Assembly: GCA_000827495.1 (NCBI GenBank)
Contig: KN817547.1
Coordinates: forward strand, 164,187-228,186
Source of the DNA: Hypholoma sublateritium FD-334 SS-4
Taxonomy: Eukaryota; Basidiomycota; Agaricomycetes; Agaricales; Strophariaceae
Reading direction: 5' to 3'
Length of the DNA stretch: 64,000 nt
Made by a program: the position numbers and the translations under genes. A model generated the notes under the pieces. That model did no database searches. It saw only the letters and a program-made list of their open reading frames with translations, and was not told the origin of the DNA. Of the stretch, positions 21,645 to 33,257 are shown in pieces. Position 1 is the stretch's first letter; every line of letters starts with the position of its first letter.

Positions 21645-24600
21645 ATGCCCCTCCCTGGACAAGCCGAGCCATCGAGCGGGCGCCTGCGCAGACAGTCGGG
21701 CGGCGGTGACGCGCAGCAGGTGGATACTGCTGAGAAAACAGAGTCGTTGGAGGGTGAGGGTAAGGCTGGAGGTACGTGGTCTGTCTTCACGGTTCGAAGC
21801 TGAGGCTTATTCTTCCCCCAGGGAGATTTCCGCGCAAGGCGAAGGAGATCGTCGCGCCCGCGCCCTCTGCGCTGTCTGGCGCGGGTCGGGGATCAGGTAC
21901 GTAGTTTTGTCTTCTATGGCTCTCAAATCATCTCTGTCTCATGGGTATGTGTACAGAAACCAGCGCCGTGCGCAGAGCGCGAGAAATCGCTCTAACTGCC
22001 CCAGATGAATCCATCTCAGAGCTCAACGCCGCGCAAAACCACGTTCATAAGTCCAAGCTCGTTAAAGGTTCGCCTACCCCCAGTCCGTTGCGAGTTTACT
22101 CTGAGAAATTTTTACTGAAGAGCTTTTCACGCACAGGAAAGCAGCGTACGGGGAACGACGCGTTCAACTCTCCACCACACACCACCCGTGCATCTGGCGG
22201 CACGGCGCCCTCCTCAGGCAACAATCCAAAGGGTACGGCGTATTTATCTATCACACCACTTGACTATTAACATGCGGCTTCCCAAGGGAAAAAGCGCGCG
22301 AGGGAAGACGAAGACGACCGCATGTCGCCTCGAGGGAAAACATCGATGTCGATGGTTGGGGCGCCGGCGCAAGGTGTGTATCTCGTTCACCTTGTGTCGA
22401 ACTAGCGCCTATCTATCTATCGTAGCGCGAAGTTTTCCACGCAAGGCAAAGGAGGCCAACGCGCCGGCGCCCTCTGCGTTGCTTGGCATTGGTCGGAGCT
22501 CTGATGCGCTCGACCCTGGGAGAAAAGGTAATACAGGTGCGTTTTCACCGGTTTGGGGTCTGATTTCTGGGATGAACGACGCCTAGATCCCAACGACACG
22601 CAAAACCACGTTCCCAAGCCCAAAATCGACGAAGGTATGCCGCCCCCATTGCATCCCGTGCATACTTTTGTTCTGACGTACCCAACGCGCACAGGGAAGC
22701 TGCGCGTGAGAGACGACGAGGCATCTGCCCAGAAAATCGCCAATGATTCTACCGCTCACCTGCAGAGCGTAAATACCAGCGCCACGCTCAGCTCAGGGAG
22801 AATTTCAAAAGGTATGACTGTTTTCGTGTGTCGCTACTGTTTTTTATCTTTAACACGGGACCATGAAGGTAAAAAACGAGCGGGGGAAGACACTGACGCG
22901 TTACTCCAGACGAGAGAGAAAACGTCAGCATCGACGGCCGCGTCACCGACGCAAGGTGCGTATCCTAATTATTTGGTAGGCTGGTACCTATTACATATCT
23001 TGCGTTGCAGGGAGGTTTCCACGCAAGGCAAAGGAGGCTGCCGCTTCCACATCCACGCCCGTTGTGCCGAAAGCTGTTGTTCGGGGCTCTGATGCGCATG
23101 ACCCTGGAAGAAGACGCGATACCGGTACGCTTCCTCCCCTTCTGATAAGTGTTTTTCTGACGTGTTATGTGTTCACAAGGGCCGGCGAAAGGTATGTGGG
23201 CGGCTCCACCTGCCTTTCAATTATTGCCCATCTCATGTACACATATTCAGCGCTCAACGCACCGCGTAAAGCCCGAGAGGCCAATTCAGCCACGGATGTC
23301 GATGCACCCGCACCAGATACCAACGACACGCAAACCGCCGCTCCCAAGCTCAAGATCGACAAAGGTGAGCCGTTCCTAAACCATTCAGGGCGTACTCGTG
23401 TCCTGAAAAAAAGTCGGCATAGGGAAGCAGCGTATGAGGGACGAGACCGGATCCACCCTGATCGCAGAAAGCGCTTCTGCCAGTCACGCGCAGCCCTTAC
23501 GCATTGCGCTCGGCGCAGGGGGCAATTCAAAGGGTACTTCTCTGTTTCACCGTGTTGCGAGAACCCTAATTAACGTCAACTGTCTAGGAAGAAAGCGAGC
23601 GAGGGAAGACGAAGACGCAGGCGCGGTGCCCGCAGAAAAGATATCGACGGCGACGGCGCCGGCGCAAGGTATGTGTCCGCTCCAGTTGATGATGAGCTAG
23701 ACCCATCTTGTGCCGCAGGGAGAATTCTACGCAATGCGAAGGAACATGTCGCGTCCGGGACCGATGTGCTGGTCAGTGGACACAAGCCTGGAGGAAAGAG
23801 CGAGACAGGTACGCTGCGTGGTCTAGTTGGGCTGTGGTTTCTATTTATGAAATATATTGTGTGCACAAGGACATGCGAGCGGTATGTGACGTCATCCCCT
23901 GACTGTGGTACAATAGGTATCTAATGGGTATGCGTGTAGCGCCCAGTGCAAAGCGCAAAGCGAATGAGGCCGTTCCTACCACTGTGGCTAGACTCGCCTC
24001 AGATTCCAATGGCAATGACACGCCGAACTCTATTCTCAAGCCTGACAAAAGTGTGCTCTAACCACTCTGCGCGGAAATCTCTTTCTGAAATACCCAACGC
24101 GCACAGGTAAGCAACACATGCAGGACAACGACACGTCCACCCCTAGCACCGCTGGCATAGGGAGCGATCCAAAAGGTACGGCTGTGTTTTAACACGTCGT
24201 CAGTACCGTGATTGACTTCAACCATCAAGGCAAAAAACGTGCCAGGGAAGACGATGGTGGCGGCGCGGCGCCTCCAGAGACAACGGCGGCGATAGCCGGG
24301 GCACCGTCTGCAAGAGAACCAGCAAAAGGTACGTGACTTGTTTACCGGGTTAGGAGCGAATACCCACTACCTATATTGTCCCAGAGAGGCTTCCACGTAA
24401 CGCGAAGGAGCACGTGGCGCCTGGTGCGTCCCATACGCATGCTGGCGTGCGTACGAATTCTGCTGCGGACATCCCTGCAAGAGAAGCTAGCAAAGGTGCG
24501 GTATTTGCAATTGACTTCAGATCGTACTGTTTATCTCATGAATATATGTGCAGCGCGAGGTGCCCCGCGTAAAGCGAATGAGGTCGCTTCAGTCGCCGCA

Positions 24601-27600
24601 GATAAAATTACTCCAGATGTTAACGATGCCCAAAGCCATGTTCCTAAGCTCGACAAAGGTGCCGCCCACCACCACACATTTCAAGCATATTTCGAGGCTA
24701 ATATAGTTTACGCGCACAGGGAAGCAGCGCATGCGCGCCGGCGAAGCGTACACCCCAAACACCGCTGCGGCAGGAAGCAACCCTCAGGGTGCGGCTACAT
24801 TTAATTGTCTCGTCTTTACCCAAAATTGATCTCAACCATCCAGGCAGAGAAAGCTCCCGAGAAGACGAAGATGCTGGGGCGGTGGCTAGAGCCAAAGCGA
24901 TATCGACGCGCGAGATGCTGGCGAAAAGTGCGTGCCATGTTTATCTGGTGATAAACTAGTACCTATTTATCCTGCGCTACAGTGAAGTTTAAACGCATAC
25001 CGACCGTCGCGCCCGATGCTCCTGTTGATGTGGCTCTGGATTCCGATGCTCACGATCTGGGGATAAATTCCGCGACAGGTGCGTTCCGCGATTGGCGCTG
25101 GTTATGGTTCCTGAAGCATTTCATGTGCGCAAGTGTCTGGGAAAGGTATGTAGTGCTATTACTTTCCAGCAGTGAAATAATACCTATCTCCTCCGCATCT
25201 GTATAGCACCCAGCGTCCTGCGCGAAACGCGAGAGGGCCCTCCAACTGGCCCAGATGAAACCGTGCCAGATTCCAACGGCATGCAAGATCCCGCTCCCAA
25301 GCTCGACAAAGGTACGCCACCCCCAGCCTATCTCAGCATATTTGTGTTCTGAGCTGACATACTCTACGCGCACAGGGAAGCAACGTATGCGGGACGACGC
25401 AGCGCACACCCCGAACACCGCTGGGGCAGAGAGCAATCCAAAGGGTGCGCCCCATTCTTCACTTCGCTGGAAGCCCAGTTGACTTCAGTCACCAGGCAAA
25501 AAGCGCGCGCGGGAAGACGACGGGGCGGTGCCCGAGACACCGAAGAAGCGTGGGCGGAAGTCACTCAAAAGCGAAGTCGTCGACTCGGCGCTGGGTGTAC
25601 CTAAAAAGGCGACCAGTAGCAGAATCGGGGCGAGAGCCGCCGCCGCTCAGCTGGACGGTACGCTGCTAGCTGAATGTTGCGCACCGGTGCATTGTGTGCT
25701 GACGACTGCGCTCTGGAATGCGCTATGCAGGTAGCCGCGCTGTCAAATGGAAAACACTTCCACTTCCTCCGCGCGCAGCTGACAAGGGCGCGACGGCGCA
25801 CCCGTACCGTGGGGCGCTGACGGAACTGCGGCCGCGCATATGGACCGAGGTGCGTGGTAGTTGTTCTTTCACTTACTGTTCCATTGCCCAGGTGTGTTTT
25901 TGATGACGGACTGCGCAGGACCGCACGGAGTTGCTCGCGATGATGCCCGAGATGACCGGCGCGACGTGCGTTAACGGTGTGTCGTGGCGGCTGTATGAAA
26001 CGCCCATGGTGTTGCTCGATGTGCGCGCCGCACCGTGCTTCGGCGTCGAGCGCAAAGGCAAGGATATACGTGCCCTAGAGCTCGTCACGTACGTGGTTCG
26101 AACATGCTTCGCGATGTGAGAGCTGAATGAGCTTCAGCACGCGAGTGTTTACGTGCCCAGCACCCACCATCGCCGAGCTAGAGGCGGCGAAGGTGATCGT
26201 TAATGGTGCGCCACCGTGCGCCTTCGAGGAGCCGCTGCGCCCTGCGAGCCATGTACCAGAGCCCCGGCGCCGCGCGCCTCGGTACAAGTCACCCAAGCCC
26301 CACAACAGCGCACGCATAAATGCCGGAGCCGCGGCAGCTCCGTCGAACGAGATCCCACAGATAACTGTGCAAGTCGCGCCGCAAGCGCTGGTTGAGGGCG
26401 CACCAGCGTCGGCGTCGTTCATCATGCGGCTCGCTCCGGCGCCAGCAGTATCCTCTGAAACCGTGGCACCGCGCACACGCACGCCTCCCGCTGTCAGTAA
26501 AGAAATGATCCCCGCACCCGCGCACGGCATGCTTTCCCCATCCACACGTTCGCGCACCCCAGTTATCCCTGAGCTGCCCGCGGAAAAGCTGACGCCCGCG
26601 CACGCAGGGCTTGTCGACGAATTCCTCGACGTAGTGACGGATGTGTTGGAAGGGCGGCGCTGCGACGATGAGGCACCGGCTGCGGATGCGGCGGATGCCG
26701 GTCCAAGGGTAGTTGAGGGGATGGTCAACGCGGCGGCGCAGTTTGTGGATGGGTGGATCCATAAAAGCACGTCGTCCGCGAGCGCGCAGCCGCTGGCGAA
26801 TCTGTTCAATGCGGAGGTGGGGGTCGCGTATGGGCGCGCGTCTCATTGGGAGGTGGGCTCTTCGTCCGTGCGCGCACAGCAAGATACCACGGAGCGCACG
26901 GTGTTCGAAGGTTCGGACGACTGGGAGGATCTCTATGGGGATTACACTTCGCCCGTGCGCGCTGGTCAGCATACGGGACATGCGCCGCTCGTGGCGGAGG
27001 AACTGGCGTTATATGGGCTCTATGGCTTTGAGCAGTCGCCGTCGCCGTCGCCGCCGCCGGAGACACGCATCACTGACACGCGAGGTGCACAGGTCACGAC
27101 GATCAGCGGAGCGCCGGGGTGGACGCCACCCACCAAATATGAGCACAATTACCAACAGCAGATGCCGGCGTATGGTGCGTTCACTGCAGGGTCGTCGGTG
27201 GGTGTGGGGTATGGGCCTCCGCAATGTAACGATGCTGATCACGAAGGCGGGCTGTTGAGAGAAACGCAAGCCTTGCACCGGTCGGGGTTGCCCCCGCATG
27301 TCCCGACGAATGGGGGAGCGGTGGGGTGGCCACAGTGGACTTTGGGAGAGCCAGCGATGGGTGGGGGCCATTATCGACCGCAGACGTGGACATATGGAGC
27401 ATCCGAAGTGGGATCGTCGATGGCCAGGCCACCACCCGTGGTGTTTTCAGGGGATGGGCGCCACCCACAGATGTGGCTGTCCGATGCGTCTGCGATGGGA
27501 TCGTCGATGGGCATGGAGTACCCGGCGCCGAACCCCGCTGACGTAGGAGAACGTCCACCTGGAGGCCTACCAGTCCCCCCCGTTCAAGCATCAGACGGAG

Positions 27601-29696
27601 TCCAGCTGATCAAGGGCGGAGAAGCTGGACATCTCAGTGACCAACAAGTCGGTCCTGTATTCCGGACAATCATGGCCGACGAAGGATTTGACGATATGGT
27701 GCTTCTGAATGCGGAGGATACGATAGTCTCCATTGCCCCTCCAGCCCCAACCATCGACAAGCCTGTGCAGGACACCGCTGTTTCGACGAACGGTTTTGCT
27801 GCGTATGTCCCGGCGGCCATTCCTGAAGAGCTACAAGCCATCATCGATGCGTATCTGTTTGGTCGACCGCTCACCCTGCTCGTCTCCAACCAATGTTTGC
27901 AAGATCATTGGGCACTCAAACTCCCGGAGGAATATGGCTATGCGATGCTGGGGTATTTCAGGATCCTCGGCGTGCAGGTCGGTCACTCGCGCTGTCGTTC
28001 GTGCTTTGGGGCTCATTTCGACCGTAGGAGACTCTCGTTAGTTCGTCGGCGCTGGGCGGGAATTTACGGGGGCATGTGCAGTGGAGAATCCACTTGCAAT
28101 GGGCGCCGGGCGGGGAGGAGGCGATTCTCCCGTCAGGCAAGAACTTCGACCTCGGCTATCCGTGGTGGGATCCTCCCCCTGCTCCCATCCCGCTGCCCGA
28201 AGGGCCAGTTGAGGCCGAAGTCGTCCAGCCAGAAAAAGCTGACGCAATTCAGGTCGACGCGGATGAGCCGGAGGACGCCATTCCGACGACGGCGCGGTAC
28301 CGTGACGCGCGCCTGCGCCACCACGAGTACAAGTTCAGGCACAGCCCGCTGAGCGATGTGTACCACAGTCTCGTGCCACAGCACCTGCTGGTTCCGTTCG
28401 GGCCGATGTACCTCGACAGCTCGTTCCCGCGGGGCTGGCTGTGCGATGCGTGCGGGCGTCTAAGTTTCCAGGCCGCGCTGCGGCACCGGAAATGCCTTAG
28501 CTCGTTCTGCAAGGTACGTGGACTGCGCCGGTGCCTTTGGACTTTCTGACGTGATCTGGCATTGGTTTCGGCAGCATAACGCACCGCCAGTGCCGCCGTA
28601 TGCACAGGATTTGTTCATGCTGCGCGATCCGCAGGAGCAGCTACCGTTGTCTGCGCCGCTGAACACGTATCCCACGGCGCTGGCGACGACGAGCTTTGAG
28701 CAATTTGAGACCGGCATGCAGACGTTCGCGTATCATCTCATCGACAACCATGGCGTCTTCATGAAGCACATATTCACCAGCAATGCTCCGCCGCTGCAGG
28801 ACGATGCCAGCAGTCTCCTGTGTGATATCCAGATTAACGTACCGCTCCAGCGGCCCCTCGCTGAGAATAGTGCGCATGTCGTCCCACTTCATTTGTGTAC
28901 TCGCTAACACGGCTTAATTCTCCCAGGCCCGTATTTCTTCTGGGCGGCGAAAAGCCCGCCAGGGGTCCAGACGCCGACGGACACAGACTGGGTAAACATC
29001 CCCGCCTGCATGAACACGGCGAAGCGCTTTCTCGTCGAGCGTATCCGCGCGTTCGGCGGGATCACGGAGGCTCAGCTCAAAATCACTCGCCTGCGCATCC
29101 TCGCGTGGATCACGGCGGGGTCTAAGAAGGTGTGTGTGTGCCATTTCAGGGGCCTTCGGGACGCGCAAAATTAACTCGCTCCCAAGGGTGGCGATATCCT
29201 ACAGGCGCGGACTAAATCGGTCGTTCTCTGCGCGCTTGGGTGTACAGTCGTGTTGGTTTTGTACCCGCGGTCGCTGACCGGCGCGAGTGCCGTGGATAAA
29301 AACCACGACGCTGAGTCCGGACCTGTGGCAGAAGCTGACGGCGGCGAAGAGCAGGATGACGGTGCTCGAGGGTGGATCGGCGGGAACCCTGAGGCGGACG
29401 ACGTGGGCGAGGAAGCTGTTGCAAGCCCCAGGAAGGGTAGGCCTGCCGCGAAAGCGGCGAAACCTAGCTTTACCGCCATGCTCATGCACGGAGATATTTT
29501 AGTGTTGCACGGTGATGAATTCGAGGTGCGACCCCTCGATTTGGTGTGAGATCTAATAGAATGCTCACTTTAATTTTAGTATTCTGTCAAACGGGATGGG
29601 ACTTCCTTGCGTAAGTGCCTCATTGCCTGATTCTCTGTGTCTTGGCCACGACTCATACCCATATCCGTAGTTTTGATTGCATCTGGTGACGGTTAA
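21645..29696 (+). CDS. 37-exon protein: tandem exon-cassette basic region plus lineage-specific C-terminal half
   Basis: Start ATG at 21645. Exon 1 is 21645-21771. The repeated part has exons 21822-21896, 21957-22067, 22137-22232, 22287-22373, 22426-22536, 22587-22634, 22695-22811, 22869-22955, 23011-23124, 23180-23191, 23251-23364, 23423-23533, 23588-23668, 23719-23808, 23870-23881, 23940-24050, 24107-24175, 24230-24328, 24385-24495, 24554-24658, 24720-24788, 24844-24927, 24983-25078, 25134-25145, 25207-25311, 25376-25444 and 25496-25657. Then 25731-25849, 25919-26088, 26138-27977, 28028-28513, 28575-28869, 28927-29129, 29187-29525, 29580-29610 and 29671-29696 (1,997 residues). The N-terminal 830 residues are Lys/Arg/Asp-rich with a KKRGRKS AT-hook-like site. 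The C-terminal half has WLCDACGR..CLSSFC (possible zinc site), HIFTSNAP, VVLCALGCTVVLVLYP and the terminal HGDEFEYSVKRDGTSLLLIA. I recognise the C-terminal layout from uncharacterised agaricomycete proteins, and the last strands look like a double-stranded beta-helix. Function unknown; nuclear location is a guess from the basic region. Confidence 0.75.
21822..25657 (+). repeat. Six tandem copies of a multi-exon cassette
   Basis: Units begin at 21822, 22426, 23011, 23719, 24385 and 24983 (periods 604, 585, 708, 666 and 598 bp). Each has four exon types in fixed order. D has RFPRKAKE-type starts. A has APRKANE..DSND..PKLDKG. B has KQRMRDD..NPKG. C has KKRARED..APAQ. Units 3, 4 and 6 have an extra 12-nt exon between D and A. 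Unit coding lengths are 369, 363, 432, 381, 369 and 444 nt, all multiples of three, and every intron within and between units is phase 1. The introns are also similar between units, for example the stretch acgcgcacag before most B exons. Confidence 0.85.
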
Positions 29697-29974
29697 TTTT
29701 TATTTATAAACGGGCGCCGCGGTTGCTTTAATAGATACCCTTCAAGTTGACTTGTGCTAAATACCCGTATGCGTTCGTTGCAGTGCAATGAATGAGTATC
29801 TTTCCTTTTTTGCCTCATCGAAATCCGCTCTTGTTGATGTTGCAGACGCAATGGAATCCTTGCGTAGCGTGCTGACGGATGAATGTACGACATCTTTTCG
29901 GAGTAAGCCCTGTATGGGTACAAGGGTGATGTAACGGTTACCCGCTCCTTGTCCTCCAACTATCAAAGTCCACG

Positions 29975-32441
29975 ATGACCAATGACGAAGCACAACCTTC
30001 TGCTGAGCAGCAATGGGGTCGAGGTACATTACGCCATGTATTTATACCGTATTCTATTGGCTAATTTCGTCGTTATGCAGTCCTCATATGCGGGGGAACA
30101 GACTGGTGCGTTTTGTCCGTTCTCACACGTTACAACTTCAACCAACGGTCTGCTCTGCGACGTTCGGTGGTGCTACAGGCCTAAGCTCGGTCGTAAGGAG
30201 CGCACCGGAGCCGGCGGGGGCGAAGTCGTGGAATCACAGTGCGTGCAATGCTTGACTTTGTTGAACATTGCAACTTAGCTTTCTGCCTCCTTCTCCCATC
30301 ATCGCACCCCATCGCAGAAACCCCGACCTTCTCGAACCACACCTCCTTCGCTCGCTCCTGAACGTCAAGTCCGTCTCCATCCACACGTCCTGCAATGGCT
30401 GTCACTTCGTTGTCCTCGACGTCGAGGGCAATGCGTGGCTGTTCGGGCGGAATGGCTTCGCCGCCCTTGGCGTCCCCGACGTCGAGTTCGTCTCCGAGAA
30501 CGCGCCCCACCATATCACGCCGGCGGACCTCGGCGCGCCCAAGGGTACCAAATTCGTGCACGCCGCCTGCGGCAGGAACCACACGCTGCTCGTTGGGAGC
30601 AACGGTACGGTATGGGCCGCGGGGCAGAACAATCTGGGTCAAGTGAGTGCTGAGCTTGCGTCGTACACCCCCGAGCCGGCTTTTGATTCCTCATCCCATG
30701 CAGTGCGGCCAGTCCGTCTGCCCTGAGGTCTCGTCATTCCAGCCTGTGCCCGTCGTCCATGGAGGACAGAAGGAGTACGTTGTGCAGGCGTCAGCGGGGG
30801 TTACATTTTCTGTGGTCCGCACGCAGTCCGGCAAAGGTGAGTCCGCGTTTTGTCATCTTTTTCTTGTATCTCAGTCCGTCTGGCAGTGTTCTCCTTTGGC
30901 AGCGCCGAAAAAGGCCAGCTCGGGAATGGAACTACCGGAGAGCGGATTACCACGGGAAACAAAACATCGTACGACGTCGAAGTCCATCCTGGTGCGTCGG
31001 TGCCACTACATTTTACCACTTTCTATTTCTGAAACCGATCGCCAGTCTATATCAAAGAGTTGAGCGGTAAAAATATCGTGGACATTGCTTCGGGTCAACA
31101 ACACAGTCTTGCTCTAGACGACGCTGGGTGCGTACTATATAACTCTTCAAATTCGGATGCTAACGCCCTTCGTAGTGTCGTATATGTCTGGGGATACAAT
31201 GGATACTGCCGCCTTGGTCTGGGGAACCAAGTTGATGCTTTGAAGCCCAAAGTGGTTCCTCAGTTTGCTGGTCCCAGTGAAGCCACAATGGCCCAGGGCA
31301 TCGCTGCTGGCCCATCGAGTAGCGTTGTCATTGACAAGCAAGGAATGTTCTGGATGGCTGGAAAGGTGAGCATGTCGAACCTATTATTTTGGCTACTTTA
31401 CTCATCTTCTATGCTCAGTGGAAGACTAGTGGAGAAGGTATGCCGTTTTCGCTATTTCAATTTCATTGCTCAACCCATCATCAAAGGTTCCTCTGGTTCA
31501 CCGTATTCCTCTTTCAGGTACATGCAAGATATCATGTGAGTGTAATACGCCTCAGCGTTTTCTACTACATCCCTGACAAAGCCCAGGGGCTGCAAGGCCC
31601 TTCTCGCGAAGTCCGGAGGTGTTACTCATTGGCTAGTGACCCCCGACGACGATGGCTCGCCAATGACCGTCTGCTGGGGCCAGAACGCTAACAATGGCAA
31701 GTGACACGTATAACACGACCACTGACGGTTCCTTACGTTGGATTCCAGGAGAACTTGGGTTAGGGCCCGAGGAACGCAAAAGTGCGAGCAAACCGACTCG
31801 CAACCTCATGCTCGTCGGAATCAATGTCATCGAGTAAGCTCAAAGGGCTCATCCATTCGTATCTGCTCTGCTGATCGCGCCTCCGCAGCATTGCTGCGGG
31901 ACAAAACACAACAGTGCTCCTCGCGAAGCCCACTGAGAAGTTTTCGGACATGCCTCGCCATCCTGAGGACGTCAACCCACCTATCGCCTGCGTTGGGTGC
32001 AACAAAGACTACGGCGAGGACGACTCTCCCCTTGAATGCGACAAGGTGCGTGCGGTTTCATAATCACGCACTCTTTCGAGGCATTCATCTGACGCACACA
32101 TCATCCAGTGCGATGCCCCCTGGCATCTGCAGTGTCTCAGCCCGCCCCTCGACGCGGTCCCCGATGGCGAATGGTTCTGTCCCGATTGTGAGGAGGATCC
32201 AGGCGCCGGCGTGGGCGCGTGGGCGGAGAAGAAACCCAAGCCCAAACCGAAAAAGTCGAACAAGCGCGCGGCCAGTCCTGCGGGCGAGGAGGGCGAGGGA
32301 GAAAGCGGCGGAAAGCGAAAAGCACAGGCAAAGGGGACCGGTGCGCCTTTTCTCTCTGGTGGATTGATGGGATTTCGCTGACTTTTTTGTTTTGTTTATG
32401 TTCTTGTAGCTGTGCCAGCACCGAAGAAAAAGAAGCAATGA
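29975..32441 (+). CDS. RCC2-like (RCC1-repeat) protein with C-terminal PHD finger
   Basis: Fifteen exons: 29975-30023, 30081-30105, 30179-30238, 30318-30642, 30704-30836, 30887-30991, 31046-31127, 31176-31365, 31419-31437, 31487-31535, 31587-31696, 31749-31833, 31889-32045, 32109-32340 and 32410-32441 (550 residues). The N-terminus VLICGGTDWPKLGRKE matches the opening of animal RCC2/TD-60 rather than RCC1 itself. RCC1-type blades follow with AACGRNHTLLVG, VFSFGSAEKGQLGNG, DIASGQQHSLAL, VYVWGYNGYCRLGLGN and DIAAGQNTTVLL. After the propeller comes a PHD finger with the full Cys4-His-Cys3 set (CVGCNKDY.., ECDKCDAPWHLQC, FCPDC), then a Lys-rich tail. RCC2 family proteins bind small GTPases and chromosomes; a PHD finger reads histone H3 tails, so a chromatin role is inferred. 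The intron after 31696 uses a GC donor (gcaagt); a normal GT two bases further on would break the frame. Confidence 0.85.
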
Positions 32442-33257
32442 GCGATGGTGCGCTAGCCAATGTAGCGTATGTATTACAAGGCAGACCAGGACTCACGTAC
32501 GCAATGCCTACTCCCAAATCTTTTTCCGTTTTTGTTTTGAATAAACCCTTTCATTATATGTAAATGCTGTAGTACATATTTTACGAGGCTTCTGGGCTGC
32601 GAGCCCGTCTTGTAGTCTTAAGTTTGTTGTGTGTTTTTCTGTTGTTATGTATTCAGTCTGTACAGCCGGAAATTGTACGCCCCTACTATATCCCTAGCTT
32701 ATATAGCCTGTAAATGGGATTGTTTATTGATTTGACAAAGCTTACCCTTGGCACGGTATTTCATTTGCCTCGCACGTTGCATGCGTCATAGCTTATACTT
32801 ACCTCTGATTTATAGCACATGTCATTCCGAGTGCGTTCCGAGAATACTTTGGTCTCTGACTATGCATAGTTTGCCGCGCGTTCGAATTATCTATTTGATT
32901 TCGGCAACTCAGGCAAATCACGATACAAAACAATTGCGCGAGTAGTAATAGTAAGGCTCATGTCCATGTAAAATCTGCCTCCACGTATATAACGAACTTC
33001 ACATGCGAGTACCCTAACAATTGCCCTGTCAGATGGCGCGATAGATTTACGTGGCACAGCTAAATAATGAGTCACCACTCAATCAGGCGAACTTAAATAT
33101 TCACAAACCGAGTCATATTAGCGTGATACCTACCCAGGTGGAAACAATATAATTTAGGTGTTGTGGAGGCGAGTCAGGGCAATATTGTCTCCCTGCGCGA
33201 ACACTCCCTCCTGCAGGATAAACGCGTCCCCACCCTCTGAAAACAGCTGCCGCTTCA
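32442..33257. other. Intergenic, no gene
   Basis: Downstream region of the RCC2-like gene and 5' flank of the acetyltransferase. AT-rich, no coding signal. Confidence 0.6.

Noticed and set aside
21822..25657. CRISPR-like or satellite array
   Set aside because: The periodicity is in exon-intron units with conserved reading frame, not in short identical repeats with unique spacers; the organism is a fungus.
26075..26809. 244-codon minus-strand frame
   Set aside because: Antisense shadow of the long exon 26138-27977, which has matching splice sites and continues a multi-exon frame.
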